Shown here piece after piece: positions 41,146 through 48,501 of a DNA stretch of 64,000 nucleotides. The stretch comes from Streptomyces coeruleorubidus (GTDB taxonomy: Bacteria; Actinomycetota; Actinomycetes; Streptomycetales; Streptomycetaceae): the NCBI RefSeq assembly GCF_008705135.1, contig NZ_CP023694.1, forward strand, positions 8,035,001-8,099,000, written 5' to 3'. How positions within the stretch are numbered: the first letter of the stretch is position 1; each line of letters begins with the position of its first letter. Below the pieces are notes generated by a model. It was not told the DNA's origin, ran no database searches, and was given only the letters and a program-made list of their open reading frames with translations. A program made the position numbers and the translations under genes.

Positions 41146-42168
41146 ATGGCCATGCCGCTCCGACAGTCCATCAAGGTCGCTACATACTTGGCTGAACAGA
41201 AGCTCCGCCGGCGGGACAAGTTCCCGCTCATCGTGGAGCTGGAGCCGCTGTACGCCTGCAACCTCAAGTGCGAGGGGTGCGGCAAGATCCAGCACCCGGC
41301 CGGGGTGCTCAAGCAGCGGATGCCGGTCGCGCAGGCCGTGGGGGCCGTGCTGGAGTCCGGCGCCCCCATGGTGTCCATCGCCGGTGGCGAGCCGCTGATG
41401 CATCCGCAGATCGACGAGATCGTGCGTCAGCTGGTGGCCAGGCGGAAGTACGTTTTCCTGTGCACCAACGCCCTGCTCCTGCGCAAGAAGATGGACAAGT
41501 TCAAGCCCTCCCCCTACTTCGCCTTCGCGGTGCACATCGACGGGCTGCGCGAGCGGCACGACGAGTCGGTGGCGAAGGAGGGCGTGTTCGACGAGGCGGT
41601 CGAGGCCATCAAGGAGGCCAAGCGGCAGGGCTTCCGGGTGACCACCAACTCGACCTTCTTCAACACCGACACCCCGCAGACCATCATCGAGGTGCTGAAC
41701 TTCCTCAACGACGACCTCAAGGTCGACGAGATGATGATCTCGCCCGCCTACGCCTACGAGAAGGCCCCCGACCAGGAGCACTTCCTGGGCGTGGAGCAGA
41801 CCCGCGAGCTGTTCAAGAAGGCCTTCGCGGGCGGCAACCGGCGCCGCTGGCGGCTCAACCACTCCCCGCTCTTCCTGGACTTCCTGGAGGGCAAGGTCGA
41901 CTTCCCGTGCACGGCCTGGGCGATCCCGAACTACTCGCTGTTCGGCTGGCAGCGCCCCTGCTACCTGATGAGCGACGGCTATGTGCCGACGTACCGGGAG
42001 CTGGTCGAGGAGACCGACTGGGACAAGTACGGCCGCGGCAAGGACCCCCGCTGCGCCAACTGCATGGCGCACTGCGGCTACGAGCCCACCGCCGTCCTCG
42101 CCACCATGGGATCGCTGAAGGAGTCCCTGCGCGCCATGCGCGAGACGGTCTCCGGAAACCGGGAGTGA
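41146..42168 (+). CDS. hpnH: HpnH, radical SAM adenosylhopane synthase
   Basis: A 340-residue radical SAM enzyme. The cluster motif LEPLYACNLKCEGCGK (CxxxCxxC) lies near residue 34, SIAGGEPLMHPQI near 78 and a C-terminal CANCMAHCGYEP cysteine cluster near 305. HpnH attaches the 5'-deoxyadenosyl group to hopene, opening the route to C35 hopanoids. ATG 41146 has AGGAGG 8 nt upstream and sits 5 bp after hpnG. Confidence 0.95.
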   Translation: MAMPLRQSIKVATYLAEQKLRRRDKFPLIVELEPLYACNLKCEGCGKIQHPAGVLKQRMPVAQAVGAVLESGAPMVSIAGGEPLMHPQIDEIVRQLVARRKYVFLCTNALLLRKKMDKFKPSPYFAFAVHIDGLRERHDESVAKEGVFDEAVEAIKEAKRQGFRVTTNSTFFNTDTPQTIIEVLNFLNDDLKVDEMMISPAYAYEKAPDQEHFLGVEQTRELFKKAFAGGNRRRWRLNHSPLFLDFLEGKVDFPCTAWAIPNYSLFGWQRPCYLMSDGYVPTYRELVEETDWDKYGRGKDPRCANCMAHCGYEPTAVLATMGSLKESLRAMRETVSGNRE

Positions 42169-42172
42169 GGCC

Positions 42173-43330
42173 ATGACCGCCATCCCGCTGGGCGTTCCCG
42201 AGGTACCGGTCCGGCCGATCGCGGAGCGGCGCGTCTCGCGCCGGATCCAGGTCGGTCCGGTGGCGGTCGGGGGCGGGGCCCCGGTGTCGGTGCAGTCGAT
42301 GACGACGACCCGTACGTCGGACATCGGGGCCACGTTGCAGCAGATCGCCGAACTCACCGCGTCCGGCTGCCAGATCGTGCGGGTCGCCTGCCCCACGCAG
42401 GACGACGCCGACGCGCTCGCGACCATCGCGCGCAAGTCGCAGATCCCGGTGATCGCGGACATCCACTTCCAGCCGAAGTACGTCTTCGCCGCGATCGAGG
42501 CGGGCTGCGCGGCGGTCCGCGTCAACCCCGGCAACATCAAGCAGTTCGACGACCGGGTCAAGGAGATCGCGCAGGCGGCGAAGGACCACGGCACGCCGAT
42601 CCGGATCGGCGTCAACGCCGGGTCGCTGGACCGGCGTCTCCTCCAGAAGTACGGCAAGGCGACCCCCGAGGCCCTGGTCGAGTCGGCCCTGTGGGAGGCG
42701 TCCCTGTTCGAGGAGCACGACTTCCGGGACATCAAGATCTCCGTCAAGCACAACGACCCGGTCGTGATGATCGAGGCGTACCGGCAGCTCGCCGAGCAGT
42801 GCGACTACCCGCTGCACCTCGGTGTGACGGAGGCGGGCCCGGCGTTCCAGGGCACGATCAAGTCGGCGGTGGCCTTCGGCGCGCTGCTGTCGCGGGGCAT
42901 CGGCGACACCATCCGGGTGTCGCTGTCGGCGCCGCCGGCCGAGGAGGTCAAGGTCGGCATCCAGATCCTGGAGTCCCTGGGGCTGCGGCAGCGCAGGCTG
43001 GAGATCGTCTCCTGCCCGTCCTGCGGTCGCGCCCAGGTCGACGTCTACAAGCTCGCCGACGAGGTCACGGCCGGACTCGAGGGCATGGAAGTGCCGTTGC
43101 GGGTCGCCGTCATGGGGTGTGTGGTCAACGGCCCCGGCGAGGCACGGGAGGCCGATCTGGGGGTGGCCTCCGGCAACGGCAAGGGGCAGATCTTCGTCAA
43201 GGGCGAGGTCATCAAGACCGTCCCCGAGTCGAAGATCGTCGAGACGCTGATCGAAGAGGCGATGAAGCTCGCCGAGCAGATGGAGCAGGACGGCATGGGG
43301 TCGGGGGAGCCGGCCGTCACCGTGAGCTGA
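42173..43330 (+). CDS. ispG: 4-hydroxy-3-methylbut-2-enyl diphosphate synthase (IspG/GcpE)
   Basis: A 385-residue iron-sulfur enzyme of the MEP isoprenoid pathway, converting MEcPP to HMBPP. N-terminal VSVQSMTTTRTSDIGATL, VRVNPGNI near 119 and the 4Fe-4S ligands in SCPSCGR (~283) and MGCVVNGPGEA (~320) are conserved. It begins 4 bp after hpnH. Streptomyces usually has another ispG elsewhere, so this copy is probably dedicated to hopanoid synthesis (inference). Confidence 0.96.
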   Translation: MTAIPLGVPEVPVRPIAERRVSRRIQVGPVAVGGGAPVSVQSMTTTRTSDIGATLQQIAELTASGCQIVRVACPTQDDADALATIARKSQIPVIADIHFQPKYVFAAIEAGCAAVRVNPGNIKQFDDRVKEIAQAAKDHGTPIRIGVNAGSLDRRLLQKYGKATPEALVESALWEASLFEEHDFRDIKISVKHNDPVVMIEAYRQLAEQCDYPLHLGVTEAGPAFQGTIKSAVAFGALLSRGIGDTIRVSLSAPPAEEVKVGIQILESLGLRQRRLEIVSCPSCGRAQVDVYKLADEVTAGLEGMEVPLRVAVMGCVVNGPGEAREADLGVASGNGKGQIFVKGEVIKTVPESKIVETLIEEAMKLAEQMEQDGMGSGEPAVTVS

Positions 43331-43358
43331 ACAGCACGGAACCGAAGGGGGCCCGATC

Positions 43359-45254
43359 GTGACGATTCTGGAGACCATCCGGGGACCACGCGACCTGAAG
43401 GCGCTGTCCGAGGCGGAACTCGGCGAACTGTCCGACGAGATCAGGGAGTTCCTGGTGCATGCGGTCGCCAGGACCGGAGGTCATCTGGGGCCCAACCTGG
43501 GGGTGGTGGAGCTCACCGTCGCCCTGCACCGGGTCTTCGAGTCGCCGGTCGACCGCATCCTGTGGGACACCGGCCACCAGAGCTACGTCCACAAGCTGCT
43601 GACCGGACGTCAGGATTTCTCCAAGCTGCGCGGCAAGGGCGGCCTGTCCGGCTACCCCTCGCGCGAGGAGTCCGAGCACGACGTCATCGAGAACAGCCAC
43701 GCGTCCACGGCGCTCGGCTGGGCCGACGGGCTCGCCAAGGCCCGCCAGGTGCAGGGGGAGAAGGGCCATGTCGTCGCGGTCATCGGCGACGGCGCCCTGA
43801 CCGGCGGCATGGCCTGGGAGGCGCTGAACAACATCGCGGCCGCCAAGAACCGCCCGCTGATCATCGTCGTCAACGACAACGAACGCTCCTACGCCCCGAC
43901 CATCGGGGGCCTCGCCAACCACCTAGCGACCCTGCGCACGACCGACGGCTACGAGAAGGTGCTGGCCTGGGGCAAGGACGTGCTCCAGGGCACGCCGCTG
44001 ATCGGCACCACCCTCTACGAGGCCCTGCACGGCGCGAAGAAGGGCTTCAAGGACGCGTTCGCCCCGCAGGGCCTGTTCGAGGACCTGGGCCTGAAATACG
44101 TCGGCCCGATCGACGGGCACGACATCGGGGCCGTGGAGTCCGCCCTGCGGCGTGCGAAGCGCTTCCACGGTCCGGTCCTCGTCCACTGCCTCACGGAGAA
44201 GGGCCGCGGTTACGAACCCGCCCTCGCCCACGAGGAGGACCACTTCCACACCGTCGGCGTCATGGACCCGCTGACCTGCGCGCCGCTCTCGCCGGCGGGC
44301 GGGCCCTCCTGGACCTCCGTGTTCGGCGACGAGATCGTCAGGATCGGCGAGGAGCGGGACGACGTGGTCGCGATCACCGCGGCCATGCTGCATCCGGTCG
44401 GCCTGGGCGGGTTCGCCGAGCGGTTCCCGGACCGGGTGTGGGACGTCGGCATAGCCGAGCAGCACGCGGCCGTGTCCGCGGCGGGCCTCGCGACGGGCGG
44501 CCTGCACCCGGTCGTCGCCGTCTACGCCACCTTCCTCAACCGCGCCTTCGACCAGCTCCTGATGGACGTGGCCCTGCACAAGTGCGGGGTGACCTTCGTG
44601 CTGGACCGGGCCGGCGTCACGGGCGTCGACGGGGCCTCCCACAACGGCATGTGGGACATGTCCGTCCTCCAGGTCGTGCCGGGCCTGAGGATCGCCGCGC
44701 CGCGCGACGCCGACCAGTTGCGCGCCCAGCTGCGCGAGGCGGTCGCTGTCGACGACGCCCCGACCCTGCTGCGCTTCCCGAAGGAGTCCGTCGGCCCGTC
44801 GATCCCGGCGGTCGACCGGGTGGGCGGACTGGACGTGCTGCACCGCGCCGACCGGGCGGAGGTACTTCTGGTCGCCGTGGGCGCCATGGCGCCGGTGTGC
44901 CTCCAGGCGGCGGAGCTGCTCGAAGCCCGCGGCATCGGCTGCACCGTCGTCGACCCCCGCTGGGTCAAACCGGTCGACCCGGCGCTCCCGGGCCTGGCCG
45001 CCGAACACCGCCTGGTCGCCGTCGTCGAGGACAACAGCCGGGCGGCCGGGGTCGGCTCGGCCGTGGCGCTGGCCCTGGGCGATGCCGAAGTCGACGTCCC
45101 CGTGCGGCGCTTCGGGATCCCGGAGCAGTTCCTCGCGCACGCCAAGCGCGGGGAGGTGCTCGCCGACATCGGCCTGACACCCGTCGAGGTCGCCGGACGG
45201 ATCAGCGCGAGCCTGACCGTGAAGGAAGAGCTGTCCAAGGAGCCACAGGAATGA
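43359..45254 (+). CDS. dxs: 1-deoxy-D-xylulose-5-phosphate synthase
   Basis: A 631-residue thiamine-diphosphate enzyme and first step of the MEP pathway, condensing pyruvate with glyceraldehyde-3-phosphate. HLGPNLGVVELTVALHRVF near 48, WDTGHQSYVHKLLTGR near 70, the ThDP motif GDGALTGGMAWEALNN near 140 and DVGIAEQHAA (catalytic glutamate, ~365) are present. GTG 43359, 28 bp after ispG. The stop overlaps the aminotransferase ATG. A second, housekeeping dxs is expected elsewhere. Confidence 0.96.
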   Translation: MTILETIRGPRDLKALSEAELGELSDEIREFLVHAVARTGGHLGPNLGVVELTVALHRVFESPVDRILWDTGHQSYVHKLLTGRQDFSKLRGKGGLSGYPSREESEHDVIENSHASTALGWADGLAKARQVQGEKGHVVAVIGDGALTGGMAWEALNNIAAAKNRPLIIVVNDNERSYAPTIGGLANHLATLRTTDGYEKVLAWGKDVLQGTPLIGTTLYEALHGAKKGFKDAFAPQGLFEDLGLKYVGPIDGHDIGAVESALRRAKRFHGPVLVHCLTEKGRGYEPALAHEEDHFHTVGVMDPLTCAPLSPAGGPSWTSVFGDEIVRIGEERDDVVAITAAMLHPVGLGGFAERFPDRVWDVGIAEQHAAVSAAGLATGGLHPVVAVYATFLNRAFDQLLMDVALHKCGVTFVLDRAGVTGVDGASHNGMWDMSVLQVVPGLRIAAPRDADQLRAQLREAVAVDDAPTLLRFPKESVGPSIPAVDRVGGLDVLHRADRAEVLLVAVGAMAPVCLQAAELLEARGIGCTVVDPRWVKPVDPALPGLAAEHRLVAVVEDNSRAAGVGSAVALALGDAEVDVPVRRFGIPEQFLAHAKRGEVLADIGLTPVEVAGRISASLTVKEELSKEPQE

Positions 45255-46666
45255 CAACCGCCGAGTCCGCGTCGGAGTCGTCGCAGGCCGGGGCGTTCGA
45301 CCTCGGCGCGCTGCTGGCCGAACGCGGAGCCGAGCGCTACGAGCTGCACACCCGGTACCTCAACCACCAGCTCCCGCGCATGCTGCACACCATCGGCTTC
45401 GACAAGGTCTACGAGCGCGCCGAGGGCGCCTACTTCTACGACGCGGACGGCAACGACTACCTGGACATGCTCGCCGGGTTCGGGGTGATGGGCCTGGGCC
45501 GCCACCACCCTGTGGTGCGCAAGGCGCTGCACGACGTCCTGGACGCCCAGCTCGCCGACCTCACCCGGTTCGACTGCCAGCCGCTGCCCGGCCTGCTGGC
45601 CGAGAAGCTGCTCGCGCACAGCCCGCACCTGGACCGGGTGTTCTTCGGCAACAGCGGCACGGAGGCGGTCGAGGGCGCCCTGAAGTTCGCCCGGTTCGTC
45701 ACCGGCAGGCCCAGGATCCTGTACTGCGCGCACGCCTTCCACGGCCTGACCACCGGCGCCCTCTCCGTGAACGGGGAGTCCGGCTTCCGCGACGGCTTCG
45801 CCCCGCTGCTGCCCGACACGGCCGTCCCGCTCGGCGACCTCGACGCGCTGGAAAGGGAGGTGAGGAAGGGCGACGTCGCCGCCCTGATCGTCGAGCCGAT
45901 CCAGGGCAAGGGCGTGCTGGAGGCTCCGCCCGGCTATCTGCGGGCAGCCCAGGAGCTGCTGCACCGGCACAAGGCGCTGCTCATCGCCGACGAGGTGCAG
46001 ACGGGCCTGGGCCGGACCGGCGACTTCTACGGTTACCAGCACGAGGACGGCGTGGAGCCCGACCTGGTGTGCGTGGCCAAGGCGCTCTCGGGCGGCTATG
46101 TGCCGGTGGGCGCCACGCTCGGCAAGGACTGGATCTTCAAGAAGGTCTACTCGTCGATGGACCGGGTGCTGGTCCACTCGGCGAGCTTCGGGTCCAACGC
46201 GCAGGCCATGGCGGCGGGTCTGGCGGTGCTGTCGGTGATGGAGAACGAGCAGATCGTCGCGGGCGTGCGCGCCACCGGGGAACTGCTCCGGTCCCGGCTC
46301 GCGGCACTGACGGACAAGTACGAGATGCTCGCCGACGTCCGCGGCCGGGGCCTGATGATCGGCATCGAGTTCGGCCGGCCGAAGTCGCTGAAACTGCGCA
46401 GCCGCTGGGCCGTGCTCCAGGCCGCACGCAGGGGGCTGTTCGCGCAGATGGTCGTCGTACCGCTGCTCCAGAAGCACCGGATCCTCACCCAGGTCTCCGG
46501 CGACCACATGGAGGTGATCAAGCTGATCCCGCCGCTGATCATCGGCGAGCGGGAGGTGGACCGGTTCGTCGACGCCTTCACGGCCGTGATGGACGACGCG
46601 CATGACGGCGGGCTGGTCTGGGACTTCGGGAAGACGCTGGTCAAGCAGGCGGTGGCCAACCGGTAG
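45251..46666 (+). CDS. class III aminotransferase, hopanoid side-chain type (HpnO-like)
   Basis: A 471-residue PLP aminotransferase. The fold is shown by GFDKVYERAEGAYFYDADGNDYLDMLAGFGV, FFGNSGTEAVEGALKFAR (~132) and LLIADEVQTGLGRTG (~240). The PLP lysine is in CVAKALSGGYVPVGA (~275). By position at the end of the hopanoid operon it probably turns the formyl or ribosyl hopane side chain into aminobacteriohopanetriol, as HpnO does. ATG 45251 overlaps the dxs stop (ATGA). It is the last gene of the coupled run; the XRE regulator follows after 85 bp. Confidence 0.9.
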   Translation: MTTAESASESSQAGAFDLGALLAERGAERYELHTRYLNHQLPRMLHTIGFDKVYERAEGAYFYDADGNDYLDMLAGFGVMGLGRHHPVVRKALHDVLDAQLADLTRFDCQPLPGLLAEKLLAHSPHLDRVFFGNSGTEAVEGALKFARFVTGRPRILYCAHAFHGLTTGALSVNGESGFRDGFAPLLPDTAVPLGDLDALEREVRKGDVAALIVEPIQGKGVLEAPPGYLRAAQELLHRHKALLIADEVQTGLGRTGDFYGYQHEDGVEPDLVCVAKALSGGYVPVGATLGKDWIFKKVYSSMDRVLVHSASFGSNAQAMAAGLAVLSVMENEQIVAGVRATGELLRSRLAALTDKYEMLADVRGRGLMIGIEFGRPKSLKLRSRWAVLQAARRGLFAQMVVVPLLQKHRILTQVSGDHMEVIKLIPPLIIGEREVDRFVDAFTAVMDDAHDGGLVWDFGKTLVKQAVANR

Positions 46667-46696
46667 CGCTTGCGCCGGGGGCGGACGTTCGTGCTT

Positions 46697-46731
46697 TTGC
46701 CTCAGAGGCAATAAATTTGCCGCAGAGGCAA
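46697..46731. promoter_or_regulatory. tandem 15-bp palindromic operators
   Basis: TTGCCTCAGAGGCAA at 46697-46711 is a perfect palindrome around a central A. TTGCCGCAGAGGCAA at 46717-46731 is the same site with one mismatch, centred 20 bp further on. They lie 20-55 bp before the XRE-cupin start, as expected for autoregulatory sites of that regulator. The spacing places both on one face of the helix. Confidence 0.75.
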
Positions 46732-46751
46732 GGCTCCGGCTGAATGGAGGC

Positions 46752-47393
46752 ATGAGCTCCTCCGAGACCGGGCGGCCCGGGGCCGACCCGTCGGCTGACC
46801 AGGCGGCCGGTGCGCTGCCCGCCGTCGCACCGCAGTTGCGTGCACTGCGGCGCCGGGCCTCCCTGACCCTGGAGGGCGCGGCCCGCGCCGCCGGGCTGTC
46901 GCCCGCCCACCTCTCCCGCCTGGAGACCGGGCAACGCCAGCCCTCCCTGCCGATGCTCCTCGCGCTCGCCCGCATCTACGGTACGACGGTCTCCGAGCTG
47001 CTCGGCGAGACGGTCGCCGACCGGGACGCCGTCGTCCGCGCCGCCGACATGGAACCGACCGCGGCGGGCGGCTGGACGTACTGGCAGGCGGGCGCCTCCG
47101 GCCGCGGGATGCAGGCCCTGCGCGTGCACGTCCCCCATGGCTCCCAGGGCGACATCGTGCGCGTCCACCCCGGCGAGGAGTGGCTCCACGTGCTCCGGGG
47201 GCGGCTGCGGCTGAGCCTCGGTGACACCACGCACCAGCTCGCGCCCGGCGACAGTGCCCACTTCGACTCGCTGACCCCGCACCGGATCGCCGCCCAGGAC
47301 CCGGACGGCGTCGAACTGCTCTTCGTCCACACCCTCTTGCAGAGCCCCACGGCCGCCCTGTGCCTGGGCCCCACCCCTGGAGACATGCCATGA
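46752..47393 (+). CDS. XRE-family regulator with C-terminal cupin
   Basis: A 213-residue regulator. An XRE helix-turn-helix lies near residues 28-80 (LRALRRRASLTLEGAARAAGLSPAHLSRLETGQR). A cupin sensor domain lies near 115-200, with VRVHPGEEWLHVLRGRLRLSLGD and LAPGDSAHFDSLTPHRI. Such proteins repress transport or catabolic genes and respond to a small ligand. ATG 46752 follows GGAGG by only 1 nt, an unusually short spacing. Two palindromes upstream are its likely operators. The stop overlaps the start of a small membrane-protein gene (ATGA), the probable regulated partner. Confidence 0.9.
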   Translation: MSSSETGRPGADPSADQAAGALPAVAPQLRALRRRASLTLEGAARAAGLSPAHLSRLETGQRQPSLPMLLALARIYGTTVSELLGETVADRDAVVRAADMEPTAAGGWTYWQAGASGRGMQALRVHVPHGSQGDIVRVHPGEEWLHVLRGRLRLSLGDTTHQLAPGDSAHFDSLTPHRIAAQDPDGVELLFVHTLLQSPTAALCLGPTPGDMP

Positions 47394-47509
47394 AGGACAT
47401 GGAGGAGAAGTTCCCCCGCGCTCTGTGGGTGCGGTTGTTCGTCTACCTCGTGGTGGGGCACATCTTCGCCGCGTTCGTGTACTTCCTCTTCGAGGCGGGG
47501 GCCCGTTAG
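47390..47509 (+). CDS. DUF6126-type small membrane protein
   Basis: A 39-residue protein: an acidic-basic start (MKDMEEKFPRALWVR), one membrane helix (LFVYLVVGHIFAAFVYFLF) and a short tail. It matches, from memory, the DUF6126 family that accompanies XRE-cupin regulators in actinobacteria. ATG 47390 overlaps the regulator's stop, so both are translated together. Function unknown; a regulatory or transport-accessory role is possible. It ends 15 bp before the stop of the opposing phosphatase gene. Confidence 0.82.
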   Translation: MKDMEEKFPRALWVRLFVYLVVGHIFAAFVYFLFEAGAR

Positions 47510-47524
47510 GGCCTGTCCCTGTCC

Positions 47525-48322
47525 TCAGTCGAGCAGTCGCTCGCGCAGCCGCTCCCGGGTCTCCGGGGTGAGTCCCAGCCCCTTCTGGAGATAGGTGTCG
47601 ACGCCGCCCCAGGTCTCCTCGATGGTGTCGAAGGCCGCCGCCAGGTACTCGGCGCGCGCGTCGAACAGGGGGCTGAGCAGCTCCATGACCTCGGGGGAGT
47701 AGGCCGAGGCGGCGGAGCTGCTGCGGTGCACCTTGTAGCGGCGGTGCTTGGCGTTGGACTTCAGGTAGTCGTCGACGATCGCCTCGCGCTCGACGCCCAG
47801 GGCGAGCAGCGTCACGGCGATGGACAGACCCGCGCGGTCCTTGCCCGCCGCGCAGTGCATCAGGGCGGGGACGCTGTCCTCGGCGAGCGCGTGCAGCACC
47901 CGGGAGTGCTCGGCCGTGCGGGTCCGGATGATCATGCGGTACGAGGCGATCATGCGGTTCGCGCCCTTGCCGTCCGAGAGGATCGCGCGCAGCTGGTCCA
48001 GGTCGCCGTCGCGGACCATCCGCCAGAACTCCGCGCCGTCGGCCGGGTCGCTCAGCGGCAGGTTCACATTGCGCACGCCCGGCAGCTCGACGTCCGGCCC
48101 CTCGAGCTTCTGGTCCGCCGCGTTGCGGAAGTCGAAGATCGTGTGCAGGCCCAGGGTGGTCAGGAAGGCGGCGTCCTCCCCGGTCGCGTGCGCGAGGTGG
48201 CCGCTGCGGAACAGCACTCCCTGCCGCACCCGCCGGCCGTCCACGGTCGGCAGTCCGCCCACATCACGGAAGTTGCGCACTCCGGCCAGCTCGGGCTCGG
48301 TCGACGGGACCTGCTGTGTCAC
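47525..48322 (-). CDS. tyrosine-protein phosphatase (Y_phosphatase3 type)
   Basis: A 265-residue cysteine phosphatase. The P-loop LMHCAAGKDRAGLS lies near residue 155, with catalytic cysteine and arginine. The N-terminal ELAGVRNFRDVGGLPTVDGRRVRQGVLFRSGHL is the hallmark of the bacterial tyrosine/serine phosphatases related to MptpB. Substrate, protein or phosphoinositide, is unknown. GTG 48322 has GGGAGGAG 5 nt upstream. It is divergent from the alpha-galactosidase gene. Confidence 0.92.
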   Translation of the reverse strand: MTQQVPSTEPELAGVRNFRDVGGLPTVDGRRVRQGVLFRSGHLAHATGEDAAFLTTLGLHTIFDFRNAADQKLEGPDVELPGVRNVNLPLSDPADGAEFWRMVRDGDLDQLRAILSDGKGANRMIASYRMIIRTRTAEHSRVLHALAEDSVPALMHCAAGKDRAGLSIAVTLLALGVEREAIVDDYLKSNAKHRRYKVHRSSSAASAYSPEVMELLSPLFDARAEYLAAAFDTIEETWGGVDTYLQKGLGLTPETRERLRERLLD

Positions 48323-48501
48323 GAGGGCTCCTCCCCTTCGGCGCCGCCGGCGCGGCTCGTCGACGGGCATCACTCGACGATACGACATGCCTGCCTGGGG
48401 CAATGAGTTGTCCACAGGCGTTGCCGGGAGCCCCTGCAGCCCTTGATGATGTTGGGGCCTGGTCGCTCCTGATCGGGCCTGTTCGAACCTGTGAGGGCTT
48501 G

